NCBI GenBank assembly: GCA_030141605.1
Contig: JAQGDQ010000002.1
Location: 2,705,001-2,767,000, forward strand
DNA: 62,000 nucleotides
Direction of reading: 5' to 3'
From: Tubiluchus corallicola
Taxonomy: Eukaryota; Priapulida; Priapulimorpha; Priapulimorphida; Tubiluchidae
Part shown: piece after piece, positions 1-12,647 of the stretch
Layout of the letters: each line of letters opens with the position of its first letter
Position numbering within the stretch: the first letter of the stretch is position 1
The notes under the pieces: generated by a model
What the model was told of the DNA's origin: nothing
Seen by the model: only the letters and a program-made list of their open reading frames with translations
The model's database searches: none
Made by a program: the position numbers and the translations under genes

Positions 1-3000
1 TTGGCCTCACCCGCAGACAGACCGTTGTGAACTGTTAGCAGTTCCGTTTATGGTTCTAAGTACGCAATGCCAGCGCCTCTTCAGCAAACACCGGGCAGCA
101 GAATAAATTACGTACTTATTCGTTGCCATGGTAAACTAGCTGATCAGGTAAACTGGCTAGACTAATGAAGCTGCGGTTGTAGTTGAACAAGCCCGCTCAC
201 TGAAAATCTAAATCTAGCCAGAACTTTGGATTATTCAAAAATACATAGAGGGAGTAGTCAATTCTCCTAAACAGAATCTTCTTTTGAGAACGAAGTGCGT
301 CAAAGAACGAGAGTTGGGCACTTTATGCAGTTCCAGTCTGTTTGCTGTTTGTTTATAAAATTTATCTCTGAAGGACTTATTTAAAGATTTAAAGGCACTA
401 ATTCGATGTCTTAGTGAAAACGAAGTCAGAGACTATGCTTAAGTTCGACGTCTTGGGAATCGGACACGTAGGTCTGGAGTTGCAGCCTTTGGACTTTATG
501 CAGTCTAAGCAACCTTGAGCATAGGGATGCGAACGAAATGAGCCTAACCGTGAACACAATCTGGACGTCTTCGTCTTCTGCACAATATTGGCTTTCATGC
601 CTGATGATGAACCACATTTTCTGAACCCGGCGCCGGCACAAAGGCACCCCTTCGAACAGCATTAATTCCATTTAAATTTCAAGCAATTCGATTTAAATTT
701 CCGTAATATTATTTGCTTTCTGTAATTCAACTTTTCTCCAGTAATTCTTTGTAACATCTCGTAATTTTTCTGTACATGAGTAAGTGCTAAGCTCACCTGC
801 TAAACTTCGTATTCGTAAGAGTTCGGCATCAGACGCCGAGATCGTGGCTCCTAAGTTAAGTTACCTGTGCTGATGTAATAGGCGTTGAGGTTGCAGGTAG
901 CGAGAAATGTAAAATATGCTAGTTTGTCCACGTAGTATATCAATGCGTTTCTTGAAGTTACTTCGGGATATCGTCGTGGTTTTGAAAAAAATAATAACGA
1001 AGGTTATTTCTATTTCTTTCAAATTTTTCGAAACAAGTAATTCAGTACATTGTTGTCATTTATTAGCAAATGGATGTTTATTAACTAGTAGTTGCCAAAG
1101 AAAAACTCAGGCCCTGACAACCACGCCTCAGCCTTTGAAAGGTTCGCTTCTTCCACAATGACTGGTGCGGCTATGCATTAGCAATGACTAACTCTAAATG
1201 TCAAAATATTGCGGTTCTTTGGCATCTCTCTATATGCATTCTCTTGTTCAACTGGATGTGATGTATACGTTACAAGCAATGTGCAAAACTTAGACATTTT
1301 AAAAAGTTCTAGGCATTTCATGCATTACCTATGCAGTTCGAGAAAAGTGTGAAATAAATGTTTTTGCTGCGGCATTTTCAGGTTTGGCTTTACTAAGTTT
1401 ACCTGGCGTTTTCCATAACGGCTATGGTCTATGCAAAACGCGAAAAGTTACTTGGGCAAAGTATAATATGAACATAATTCATGTTAAATTCAACTTTTTC
1501 TAGATTTTTGTACAATACCTAGGCATGCTATTGAATGTGTAAAACAGCTTATTCAATGTATTAAATTACGCAAGGAGTTTAAGCAAATAAATTAACTGTT
1601 TTGTCTTTTACAGAAAATAACAATATATCTGAGAGTGGGAACAAGTAAAGTAATTTATTGCTGCCTTTCTCTAATTCAATATAAGCATCACAAGATGCTG
1701 GTTCCTAATCAGCATGGAACAAGATGTCTGGCATCTATTAAATGCTTATGCAGTTGATACCGATCCCGAGTCCGCATTCTGGAGTCAAGTCCATATTAGG
1801 CCTATATCTAGTGCAAAATATAATCTTGTTTGACTCCAATGACGAATTACACGCCTCTCTCGGCTCACGTTCACCAAGCGGTTAAAGGCAAATATGTCGT
1901 TTTTTTGTAATTTGCCGAGAACACAACACTGACAAGTTTGAGATCATACAAAATGGCAATGGTTAGCTGCTGAAAAAGAAACTGGCCGAGGGCATAATAC
2001 ATAGCACTTTACTTGCTTTTGGTAATTTAGATGGACGACGCTTGCTTCTTGTAGGAGTAATTGCCTCCCAAACATGGACTTGTGGACATATTGTCATGTT
2101 GGCAACACCATTAAGTAGAGGACCAGCTTGTGAATGAAAAAAGTCATTGCATGGCAGTCCTATGCTGGTGGTCATTGGATAAACAGTTGACTGGAGTATT
2201 GCCATGGCCCCCATCTTGGCTGGTAATGCTACAGTCTTGTTTCTACAATCTTAATAGTAAAGCTAAACAAAGGTACCGCAAAATTTTGTTCTTCAATGAC
2301 CCAACGGCTTAGGATTTCAATAGGGAATGGACCATTCATTATAGCACGTTAACCATGTCCCCGGGTGGCGCTCCTGCAATTTATCGCACAATAATTTCAA
2401 AACTAGCATGTTTTTCTAGTAAAAAATAACCCAAATTCTAATCAAGTTTGACCCAACCAACTTAGAGCCAATACCGAAATGAACGAGCAAAAACTTAGTA
2501 CATTTTTAGCATCCAAACCAAAAATGAAGCTTCGCAGTTGTTTCCTTTCGATGCTGTAAGATAAACATTTGTAAACAAAAGGTTCAAAAATGGATCATAA
2601 CCCTAGGTTTTACAGCAACTTTGGCCCAAAATAAGGGTTAACTTTTATTTTGAAACATGGCCGTTTGAGGTAGCGATTTTTTTACTAAAAACTTTTAGTG
2701 ACAAGTTTTCAGTATATATAATTTCTTTGTAACTGGTTACGTCGATGAGCTATTAAAATTAGAGTTAAAGCGCTAAGAGAAAATCTAGGCAAACGATTTT
2801 TTTAAAAAAAGACTAAACTGGCCATATCTTCGCCATTTTAAATTGAATTCAAGCATTTTTTGCTCAGCCAATGCACAGTGACACCCCCTACCAGATGTCC
2901 GAATTTCATCAAAATTTGTTGTTATATGTTCGAAAGAAACTTTTTACAAAGCACAAAAAAGTATCTATAAAGTGTTATATGTAAACAACCTGTTCTGCTT

Positions 3001-3189
3001 GCGAGAAAGTTTCAACAGTTCTAAAAAAGGTATTTCTGGGCAGGTTCACCACTGCCACGGTTGTGTTCAGAGTCAAAAATCCTTTTGGGACAAGGCAAAA
3101 GCAGGTTTTTAAAAAAGGGTCACAACTCCTTATAATGCCCCAAATGCTTTGAAACTCGGATGCCAACAGTTCTCGGTCCAGACCCATGA
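1..3189. other. Non-coding flank, probably repeat-derived
   Basis: I see no convincing gene here. Open frames are short (at most about 85 codons) and match no family I recognise. A minus-strand frame at about 2214-1963 contains a PQVHVWEAI stretch that faintly recalls the VHVWxxIS block of Tc1/mariner transposases, but no DDE residues can be placed around it. The stretch at about 2350-2960 looks like an old interspersed repeat. Confidence 0.4.
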
Positions 3190-3229
3190 TACGATAGTAT
3201 TACTACTATATTACTACTATATACGTAGC

Positions 3230-3835
3230 AAACACATTTTATTGCCAAAACGTGCCACTGGCGAAGTGTGTAGTGGCGACCCGTACCATTGATGTGCTAG
3301 TGGGCGAACCATACTAATGGTGAACTGTAGTAATGGCAAAACGTAGCAGTGGCGAAAAAACACTTTTGTTAATAAAGGGATAAGGCAATAATATAGCTTT
3401 GAAATTCTACTGGCTAAAAATAGTAGTTGCGAACTGTAGTAGTGGCGAAACCTAGTAGTGGCGAACTGAAACACTTTTGTTAAAGATATAAGATAATAAC
3501 ATAGTAAAGAAATTTTACTGGCAAATTGTGAACTGTACTAGTGGTGAGATGCAGTAGTGGTAAACCGTAGCACGTGTAATGGAAAAATGTACCACTGACG
3601 AACTGTAGTAGTGGCAAACTGTAGTAATGGTGAACTGTATTAGTGGCAAAATGTACCACTGGTGAACTGTACTAGTGGCGAACTGTAGTAGTGGTGAATC
3701 GTAGTACTGGTTAACTGTATTAGTGGCAAAACGTACCACTGGTGAATTGTACTATTGCCAAACTATACTAGTGGCGAACCGTAACATTTGCGAACCATAC
3801 CACTGGCGAACTGTGAAGTGGCAAAGTGGGCAGAT
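3230..3835. repeat. 16-bp minisatellite array
   Basis: This is a long run of degenerate 16-bp units close to AACTGTAGTAGTGGCG. It is clearest at 3597-3830, where about fourteen units can be laid end to end, and it is interrupted by unrelated sequence near 3360-3420 and 3475-3530. Some units read TACCACTGG in place of TAGTAGTGG. Sixteen is not a multiple of three and the short open frames across it are low-complexity artefacts, so I do not call it coding. Confidence 0.8.
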
Positions 3836-3899
3836 ACCAGAATGTACAACCAAATTAATGGAGCAATATTATGCTTATTGCTTAATTCATCAGTAGCAC

Positions 3900-4460
3900 G
3901 GAGCAGAGTATTTGACTGAAGAATAATTTTCTGAATTCAAGATGGCAGTAATAACATCATTTCCAAAAAAGCCTGTGGGAGACCATAATGGACAGCCATA
4001 AAACTTTCACAAGAATATACTAGAACAAATGCCGCATTGGTTAACAAACTCGCAGGTCAGTTCACCATTTTGAATTCCAGATGGAAACAATAACATCATT
4101 TTCAAAAAAAAGCTAAAACACAATGGGTCATCATGAAACTTCATAGGAAAATACAAGAACAAATTTTGTATTGACTGACAGAGTCAGATTTTTGAAATGT
4201 CAACTTGAATTCAAGATTGCAGTGATATTATTTTTGAGAAAAGCCAAGGCTCTGCCAATTTGCAATATATCATCAACCAATGGGTTTGAATTTTTGGTCT
4301 GTCATCTGAGTTCAAATCCAACATTCTAGTTCAAGATGGCAGCAATAATATCATTTTCGCAAAAAGCTACCACTCTACAGTTCACAATGGATTGTCGTGA
4401 AACTTTATAGGAATATACTAGAATGAATTCTGCACCAAATATAGACTATACCAAAGCTTT
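3900..4460. repeat. Degenerate repeat, about 120-140 bp units
   Basis: Four related segments begin near 3940, 4078, 4213 and 4333. Each has AAGATGGCAGTAATAACATC-like sequence followed by TTTTC, an A-rich run and AAAGC, and then a stretch like ATGGATCGTCATGAAACTT and AGGAATATACTAGAA. Spacings are about 138, 135 and 120 bp. Diverged copies of the same unit occur at 29985-30310. Confidence 0.6.
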
Positions 4461-4985
4461 TCTACTTCAATGATCAATGAGCTAAATGTTGAGCGAAATA
4501 CTCATCATTTTGTATCAACATCTTAGCAAGAAAATCGCTGAAACTTGTGCTTTTCGTGTACAACGAAACAGTAGCAATCATTATTTTAATTAAATTTTCG
4601 AAAGTATGGTAATCAACACAATACAATGCAGTAAGCTAAATGATGCAAACAACAAAAATACTATGACATCTACATGAGAACTTCACTACCAAAATAAGGA
4701 TTTTATGGCTCAAACTGCTGGCGATTTCATAGATGCATAAGATCAAAGCATAAGTAAAGACTAAAGGTATTATGGAAATAAACTCTATTATGTGTCTGTA
4801 TGGTGGATGTATGAATAACACAGTATTTCCTAATAAAAATGGATCACGAACATGAATAATAACATCCAGCAATCACTAAATTAATATTCACTTTATACAG
4901 GATCAATTCTGCTGGATTTTTACAGTTCAACTATAGTTACTACAGTTGTCGGTGATTAGTTAAATAGTCTTCACTCAGATCACAA

Positions 4986-7900
4986 TTAATATCTTTGCTG
5001 GACTGTCAGTTCATCATATCCTGTGGCATCATCAATTGGCCGTGAAAACTCTAAATTCTCTAGTTCACCAATCACAATTTCAGCAGTTGTAAATATTGTT
5101 GCCTCAAACAAGTGTCCTCCAATGGTCGTACCATCCTTATTTGATAAGCTGATATGTAAGTGGCGAGTATGGTCACCCATAGCAAAAATAGTCCCAACCA
5201 AAGATACAATTTCATGGTGATCCTGAAGTGTTATTTTCTGAAAAGAAAAATTTTGGAGGTAAAAACTTTCCTAAGAAATGAAAAGAATAGATTTTTGATT
5301 ATGATAATTATTATGTATGCACTATGCAAATTAATTATGTGTGCACCAATTACTCGATCTGTTCACTCAGCTGTGCGGCCTATTTTTTTTATTAGGTTGC
5401 TGCATATATCACCGTAAAATCATCTTACCCAAAAAATTGGTACAAAAGATTTTTCAATTGTTTTCTACAGTATCAGGTGCGCTTAATAACATATCATATA
5501 TTTACAATATTTGACCACTGAGAAAAGCGAAATTTTCAGGATTACATCAAAAATGGCAAATTCCCATTACTTCTTCATTATTCATCATAAGTAAAAATTT
5601 TTGGTGTCAACAAACCAAAGTTGCACAACTAAATTATAATGAAGTGATTACAAGATTGTGAAATCTAAGACAACCATTCAATAAGGCCAAAGAGCAATGA
5701 CTCTAATATTAATGCAAATAGAAATTGTCTTTGTTTTACATCTTACGCATTACATAATTTGCACTTTAAAGTCTCTATGACAAGCAGCAAAAACGTGATG
5801 AATTAAAATCTGAACACTACAATAAAACATCACATCATGACATCAATTATCTGCAAGCTACAGCAGCAGAACTCTGACAACTACAGTACGTATTAAACAA
5901 TGGAAACAAACTAGGTGGCATGAATACAAACAATAGACAACAGCTAAAGTGCCACAAGACAAACAAAACCGCCAATTACTTTTACATGTCGTGTTTTTCA
6001 GACGGTTTGGTCTGGGATAAAAATCGTTGCTTATGATAGCTAATTATGATTGAACAAATTTCAAGGAAGCCACACCTTTGAGCACTGTGACCAATGTCGT
6101 ATTATTCATGATTTCACTTTGGATAACACACTAAATGCATTTGGTGAACAATATGATGATATCGCACAAAGCATACTAACATTATAATGCAAAACGTTAG
6201 TGAATATTAGAAACAATAGCTTCTTAGGTTACAAGAAAGATTTACGTACAGTACAATTAAGTTTTGGAAACTAGAGAGTTTGCATGCTCTATATGTTGGA
6301 CTACATGCCACTGTTGTAAGTAAGAACACCGGGTTGCTTTAATTTGTGAATTTATGTATTGTACATCAAGTACTAAATTATTAGACCACGATCATGATCA
6401 GTTCAGGCTCACAGCTAGCTCTGAAAATCAATCGTAATCATGACTACAATCGCAAATTTTTAAATTTTTTAAATGATCATGATTGCACTAAATTTTTTCA
6501 TGATCACTGACACTGGCGATTTCTACCTGTAGTATAGTTGACGATATGGGAGGTCCTTCTAGGTAAACATGTGGCCGACCAATATGGTTTGACCGTACCG
6601 TGGGCCGTGTATACAGATCTTATTCACCACCAGTGGCGAGCAAACAGTCATTAATAAAATGTGTCTGTTTGCGAGATCAACGGCACAAGAAAGATTTACG
6701 TACAGTACAATTAAGTTTTGGAAACTAGAGAGTTTGCATGCTTTATATGTTGGACTACATGCCACTGTTGTAAGTAAGAACACCGGGTTGCTTTAATTTG
6801 TGAATTTATGTATTGTACATCAAGTACTAAATTATTAGACCACGATCATGATCAGTTCAGGCTCACAGCTAGCTCTGAAAATCAATCGTAATCATGACTA
6901 CAATCGCAAATTTTTAAATTTTTTAAATGATCATGATTGCACTAAATTTTTTCATGATCACTGACACTGGCGATTTCTACCTGTAGTATAGTTGACGATA
7001 TGGGAGGTCCTTCTAGGTAAACATGTGGCCGACCAATATGGTTTGACCGTACCGTGGGCCGTGTATACAGATCTTATTCACCACCAGTGGCGAGCAAACA
7101 GTCATTAATAAAATGTGTCTGTTTGCGAGATCAACGGCACAAGAAAGATTTACGTGCAGTACAATTAAGTTTTGGAAACTAGAGAGTTTGCATACTCTAT
7201 ATGTTGGACTACATGCCACTGTTGTAAGTAAGAACACCGGGTTGCTTTAATTTGTGAATTTATGTATTGTACATCAAGTACTAAATTATTAGACCACGAT
7301 CATGATCAGTTCAGGCTCACAGCTAGCTCTGAAAATCAATCGTAATCATGACTACAATCGCAAATTTTTAAATTTTTTAAATGATCATGATTGCACTAAA
7401 TTTTTTCATGATCACTAACACTGGCGATTTCTACCTGTAGTATAGTTGACGATAAGGGAGGTCCTTCCAGGTAAACATGTGGCCGACCAATATGGTTTGA
7501 CCGTACCGTGGACCGTGTATACAGATCTCATTCACCACCCGTGGCGAGCAAACAGTCATTAATAAAATGTGTCTGTTTGCGAGACCAACGATCGAGGCAC
7601 GATCAAGTTGTTTTCAAAATCACACCAAATATGTTTTACATCACTTTGCCTTTACTGTGAGCTCGTCTTTGATCATAGTTTTAACTTAAACAGTAATTAA
7701 CATACAACGCATTCATTCGTAATTTACTCATACCCCATTCACTTGTATCTGTGCTGCTAGGCCCAATTTGGTAACACACACACACACACAGCTTTACATC
7801 CAAAAACGTGTTCGGTAGTATCCTCTGCTACCTGACATAAAGAACATTTTCGATTTAGGCTTCATACAAATTTTTAAAAAAGCAGTACGGCATGTGGACG

Positions 7901-8117
7901 ATACATATTAACCGATACATACCTTATTTGAACCATGTTCTAGGCTACCCGTGTGTGCTAAACGTAATGTCGCTTTTGAAACACTTCCAACGCAAGTCAT
8001 GATGAAGGCAGCCCGAAGTTTGTTTTCAGAGACAAACTTCTGTAAACCGGCCACTAATTTATCTCCTGGTTTCAATCTTAAAGCATAGCATTTTAAGCTA
8101 CTACTGCACACTGCCAT
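4986..8117 (-). CDS. PPC-domain (DUF296) protein, two exons
   Basis: Exon 1 is 8117-7923 (ATG at 8117; donor AAG|GTATGT). Exon 2 is 5237-4986 (acceptor TTTTCAG; stop at 4986). The join is phase 0 and gives 148 aa, about the size of a single PPC domain. Exon 1 carries LRLKPGDKLVAGLQKFVSEN and a GSVSKATLRLA block. Exon 2 carries GDHTRHLHISLSN, GGHLFEA and a C-terminal ATGYDELTV. These match the core of the PPC/DUF296 fold, a trimeric fold found fused to AT-hooks in plants and as stand-alone proteins in bacteria and many invertebrates. The conserved RHLH and GGHL residues are present. The biochemical role of stand-alone animal members is not established. The 2.7-kb intron contains three 454-bp tandem repeats. 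Confidence 0.88.
6231..7592. repeat. Three tandem 454-bp units (intronic)
   Basis: Equivalent landmarks (A before TTTACG) fall at 6240, 6694 and 7148, a period of exactly 454 bp. The block holds almost exactly three units, which differ by only a few substitutions, so the expansion is recent. Each unit contains AT-rich palindromic pieces (CGATCATGATCAG and ATGATCATGATTGC). The 74-codon frames on the minus strand recur only because the unit does. The array lies inside the intron of the PPC-domain gene. The first part of the intron, about 5240-6230, shows nothing recognisable. Confidence 0.92.
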
Positions 8118-8429
8118 GATTTCATTTGTGCGAATGTCAAGTTATAATTTTAAATGTTTAACATGGTTTGATATTATAAAGTATTTTAACGTAAAATTCC
8201 ACAAAAACTAGTATTGACATTCACGTGTGACAGATCTTCGTGCAACGCAAGGCTTTCGGTTTCTCTTGATGGAGATTTCCCATCTTGAGCATCTTGGTCA
8301 GATTTAAACTTTATTACTAGTGACCGAAAATGGTCAGTAATACATACTGCAAAAATATTTAGCAAACACACCTTTAGATTTTGGGATGATGCATCGTGGG
8401 CTATAGTAGCGGATAGGGGTGTCTGGCAG

Positions 8430-8503
8430 TTTATTTCAGTTTCGAACCTCAAACCTTTTTGTATCACGGTGAGCAGGTAACTCACCTTTGCAGCTACCCC
8501 CAT
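8430..8503 (-). repeat. tRNA-like SINE head
   Basis: On the minus strand, GGTAGCTGCAAAGG resembles a pol III A box, and GGTTCGAAAC (8448-8439) fits the B-box consensus GGTTCGANNC. They are separated by about 35 bases, as in tRNA-derived SINEs. I cannot fold a complete tRNA with an acceptor stem, so this is a SINE relic and not a functional tRNA gene. Confidence 0.5.
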
Positions 8504-8509
8504 GCATTA

Positions 8510-9230
8510 TTTTGGCTATTCTTGAGATTTTAATTTTGGTAGCTGTTGTGTAAGGAACCCAGTACTGGGTTACATCATACACTCAATCTCTAAACAAACT
8601 TTTTTGTGGCGCTTGCACTTTAACTAGAAAGATTGTAATGATTTGGTACGTTATACACACTATATACACATACGTAAAGCAAAAACTAGGCATCTATAAC
8701 TAAGTATTATACTGTAGAAAGACTCAGTTTTTGCAAACTTGTTTCTCATGAATACAATATATATTTCGTTCTTCAGTGACATTAACATACTTTTGGATGG
8801 CCACATACCAATATACCTAATAGTACTAGCATTAACATAAGATAATAATTATTTTTATCTTGACGCACATTACAAAAATATGTAACAGTTGTTTTTCAAG
8901 AATGTTGTGAAGAAGGGGCAGCAAAAGACCAAGTGGTCACCTTGTCAACTACCCCATTCTGACAGTCTCTTCTGCCATAATTTTAAACCCTTTTTTCTCA
9001 CCTTGTGTTCAATCATGGCACCAGCAGGTGGAGTGTGCCATGTTTTAGAAGCCACTGGGATAGCAAGTGCTAGTTTTTTGCTGGATTACTGTTGTGCTTA
9101 CTTGTCTTGAGGGCAGATTTATTTCATTTTATATCTGCTTGCCCAATATCTACAATACACATAATGAGTTTATGCTGATGATGGTTGGTCATTGGTGTTA
9201 GTCAGAGAATGTATATATGTGCTATGCGGA
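8510..9230. other. No gene seen
   Basis: The sequence is AT-rich. A 73-codon plus-strand frame at 8889-9110 has no recognisable domain and no supporting splice context. Confidence 0.4.
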
Positions 9231-9232
9231 AC

Positions 9233-9275
9233 AGAACAGGGAGGGGCCAAAAGGTCATCTAGTCTCCTGTCCTGT
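9233..9275 (-). mobile_element. LINE 3' end with stem-loop
   Basis: Read on the minus strand, this holds ACAGGAGACTAGATGACC followed by a loop and CCCCTCCCTGTTCT. The two arms pair imperfectly. The same block occurs on the plus strand at 50111-50152. It matches the hairpins at the 3' ends of CR1/L2-type non-LTR elements elsewhere in the window. It is directly adjacent to a TIR element. Confidence 0.5.
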
Positions 9276-9312
9276 CATACAAATGGAAGGTTTAATAAAA
9301 ATAAATGCTCTT

Positions 9313-9901
9313 CAGTGAAACGTCACTAAACGAAACATTGTTTTCCATAAAAAACAATGTAAAAGCATTTAGTTGCATTTCAGGAGCAAAAACCACTGAG
9401 CATGGCTTAAAAGTTTCAGTTATCTTGCGTGAGAAAAATCAGTTTATATCAGTTGAATTAAACACTTTATATGGTTTATTGCTTACAGTTATACAGCATT
9501 TCTTTAATTGAAATATTACTAATACTACTAGTGTTGTGTTTGTGGCAGCTATAAAATGCAAATGAGGTGAACACTGCAGTTAACTATGTAACAGGAGAGA
9601 GTTTTGTTAGCTGAAACTCTTGCATTTTATCAAGAAGAATTTTAGCGAAACGTGGGAAAGCAGTGCATTTTCGTGGCCTGCCTAGTCTGCTATCGGTTTA
9701 CTTGTGCTACGGTGATCTAGGTAAAATGGCAGATTTCTTGTAAAGTACAAGTGCAGTAAATAGGATTTTAATGTTTCAAGTAAGGCAAAAAAATATTGTT
9801 GAAACAAAACATGCGCCATTAAACAAAAAAAGGTGTCAAATGATTAGCGTCGTTAAAACAAAATGTAGCTAAACGGGGAGTCGTTAAGTGAGAACGTACT
9901 G
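9313..9901. mobile_element. Non-autonomous TIR DNA transposon
   Basis: The right end reads TCGTTAAGTGAGAACGTACTG (the last 21 bases) and is followed by TA. The left end CAGTGAAACGTCACTAAACG is a diverged inverted copy. The inner right part (GGTGTCAAATG, GCTAAACGGGGAGTC) is shared with the better preserved element at 43037-43740. The CAGTA-C/A-GT end resembles pogo/Tigger-like mariner elements. No transposase frame is present. Confidence 0.65.
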
Positions 9902-10330
9902 TATTAATTTAGTTTACATTTATTTCTTGCATGACAACATTTAAAATTGCTCATTGGTTACATAATCAATTATTTTTTAATTTATATTAATCTCATATTA
10001 AGTACACATTTCAGTTATTGTATAATTTAATTTCTGTTTACTTGCTAATTTTTAGTTTATTTGCTTATATTTTGCTTAATTTGGTCACTTGTTTGTTTTT
10101 TGCTTTTTATATCATTTTGCTTGTACAAGTATCTACTTAGATTTGGTTATTTTTGGCATGTCATTTCTTTAATATTACATTTTGGTTACATAATCACAAG
10201 ACTTAAATTTTCCCTATTTTATATACACTTCATTTGACTTTATTGCTAACTCTATGATTGCGTCAGACCCTATCTGATTAACTTATTTAGAAAAAAGTTT
10301 ATCATTAGCGTCACTACTGTTATAGTCTCA

Positions 10331-10460
10331 TTGAGAAAGGTGGCTGATTCGATAGCTGTATGTTTTTTTACCACCCTTTCTCAATTGCTACTTGTAACTT
10401 GGATGCTATTGCTTTACTGTGTTCAAAAAGGAGATAAGTACAATGTCTATCTATCTACTT
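10331..10460 (+). mobile_element. LINE 3' UTR hairpin and tail
   Basis: TTGAGAAAGGTGG pairs with CCACCCTTTCTCAA across a loop of about 27 bases. After roughly 60 bases come GGAGATAAGTACAATG and a short TCTATCTATC tail. This is the arrangement at the end of the element at 46010-47248, so it is another copy of the same CR1/L2-like family. Confidence 0.65.
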
Positions 10461-10499
10461 ATCGACTTCCGCAACGTGTTTGCAAAATTTCAGTTCATG

Positions 10500-10960
10500 G
10501 TTTATAATTACTCATAAATCGTTTTGTTCACTAACAATGCTAACGTCACTGCCGTTCAACACATCGGTGCATAGTGACTGCTGATATGGATCAGCTTACA
10601 TTCAGATTCATTAAAGCAAAGTTGCCTCTCAATAAATCATTTCCATACTTTGTCAATATCTGTTTGAAGCACATTGTACATGCATTATCTTTTAGAACTT
10701 AGATATCTTTGTACTGTCCGAAAATATGAATAGTGCTGTCTACAGTCTCTGGCAGATTATTTATATAGATCACAAATTATACTATTGACCCAAGGATGCT
10801 GCTTTGCAGAATTCACTCCACACCATAGCCCCCATTATGAATGTTTGCCTTTGACTTATACTGATTGCTGTTCGCTTCATTAAAAAATTTTCTATCCATT
10901 TCAGTAACTTGCCAGTTATACCACACAATTCCAATTTCTAATCTATAATATTTCCAATTG
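10500..10960 (-). mobile_element. Decayed reverse-transcriptase relic
   Basis: Minus-strand translation with stops and frameshifts still shows the order of a CR1-type reverse transcriptase. A degraded SVLGP-like block is followed by an IYIND-like block and an FADDTKIS-like block near 10790-10690. It is a fossil with no intact frame. Confidence 0.5.
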
Positions 10961-11029
10961 TGCTTCCCTAGAGACTGCTGGCATCCTCTTATTTGTTGGT
11001 GACTTAAAGCCCTTTTGTTCTATATGGCT

Positions 11030-11760
11030 CGATCTTGATTGTTAAATTTTACAGCATGACCTGAATGAAATTTTAGGCTGGTGCAGTAAATGATTGATAA
11101 CTCTTAAAGCCACTAACTGTGCTTCATTAAGAATACACTGAAAATTGTTGCTACAGTTTTCGGAATGACGCACTAATAGTTGAAAAAAATTTCATTCGGG
11201 ACTTAGGAGTTAAAATTACCAATGTCCTCATATGGAATTCTAGAGTGAATCGTATTGTTGAGAAAGCAAACTGTTGCATCAGTATGATTTAAAATTGTGT
11301 TATATTGAGAACTGCAGTAGTACTTTTTCCTCTTTTTATGCAGTTGTTCCATCCATTGTAGAGTATTTGTCAACGGGCTAGTCTCCACAGTGTGTTACTT
11401 TCAAGAATGCACTTGAATTGAAAGAATTTGAGACGTATGTCTATGTCTAGCTGTTGACTTGAATGCTGCTTTTGTTTACTCTGAGGCAGAGGCATAAAAT
11501 GGTTCACCTCATGAAACTACTACAAAATAATCAGTGGTAACACTCTGAATGATGCAAACTTTTTGCAGACCTCATAGAGTTCTTCATGATCATGAGTCAA
11601 AGTTGTTTGTGTATCAAGCTAGGACCAACATTAGATCATGCTTCTTTGGGTGCCTTGTCATTCAAACGTGGATCATTTGTATCAGTTGCCAGTTTCAAAA
11701 GACATTTGAAAAAATACCACATATAGATCCTTATTTATTTGAATAAGTTATTCTGGAAGA
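11030..11760 (+). mobile_element. Decayed CR1/L2-like LINE relic
   Basis: Plus-strand translation, with frameshifts and stops, retains the post-catalytic region of a non-LTR reverse transcriptase: an LxxDLxEIxxWC block, an RDLGVKITN block at about 11193-11220 and a VEKAN block. It runs opposite to the relic at 10500-10960, so at least two insertions are juxtaposed. Confidence 0.5.
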
Positions 11761-11764
11761 TAAG

Positions 11765-12560
11765 TAGGGCGAAACTGACTCATTTTCCGGCTTATTCGCC
11801 TAAATGCAGCTGTGAACTATTTCGGTAAAACCTAGCAATTTATGTTTTCACACATTATTGCTTTGAGCTTCTCTGTCTCACTTAGAAAACTGTTCCAGTT
11901 TTTATTTCTGTGCTAAAATATGTTTAGTGCTTTTTGTTTCTTGTGCTTTTTAGTGCTTTGACCTACACTCTTTTCTTTGCTACCCGTTTTTTTGGACAAC
12001 AGATTGTTGCTACAACACTTATTGCTGCCATTTAACAATCTTTACATTGTAGCACTTCATTTCTGTTTATTGCTTTAGATTTCTCCACAGACTATGTGTT
12101 CAATGCTTTTAGTTTGGTATAGGAACTAACGATATATAATATAGACAGAGCCCTTCTAAGGCCATCCATCAACAGTGACGACCAATGATCCAGAAACCTC
12201 ACTCACATTGAATCACACTAGCAGCAGATATGTGAAGCCATTTGTAAGTTAGCTAGTTTGATAAAAAAACTGCTACAAATCTGATAGAAACGGCAGAATA
12301 TTTATTTCTTTTTCTCAATAGTATTCTAGCTGAAAATTTATAAATTTTAAGTTTTCAAAAGACTGTAGTCTACATGTGTTTTGTTAAATAAGTACATATT
12401 GAATCACATTTGTGTGTTCTCTGTATATGTTATATCAAAAGCATTAGCTGTGTAAGCAAGTAGCACTGAATATATGTATGTGCATTGTGCATGTATGCTT
12501 GTGTGCGTGTGTCTGTGTGTTAGTAGCTGTGTAGAAACTTGTTATTATAAATTATTTTTA
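11765..12560. other. No gene seen upstream of ERG28
   Basis: This is AT-rich intergenic DNA with a short TG-rich run near 12470-12520. An acceptor-like TTTTTAG at 12556-12562 could open the 5' untranslated exon of ERG28. I see no clear TATA box. Confidence 0.4.
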
Positions 12561-12647
12561 GGTATTTGGGACAGATTAGAAGAACAGGCATCTTGAGCTC
12601 CATCGGATGTTGTTGCAGAAGGAAGCACAATATTGCATTAAAGAAAA

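Noticed and set aside
1963-2214. Tc1/mariner transposase fragment
   Set aside because: Only one short VHVW-like block is suggestive; no catalytic residues or terminal repeats could be placed.
6559-7237. Two nearly identical 74-codon frames as a duplicated gene
   Set aside because: They recur only because the 454-bp unit is tandemly repeated; they have no domain and no supporting signals.
6231-7592. CRISPR-like or rDNA-type array
   Set aside because: The units are contiguous without spacers, and the DNA is clearly eukaryotic.
8186-8503. 105-codon minus-strand frame
   Set aside because: It starts inside a tRNA-like SINE and shows no domain.
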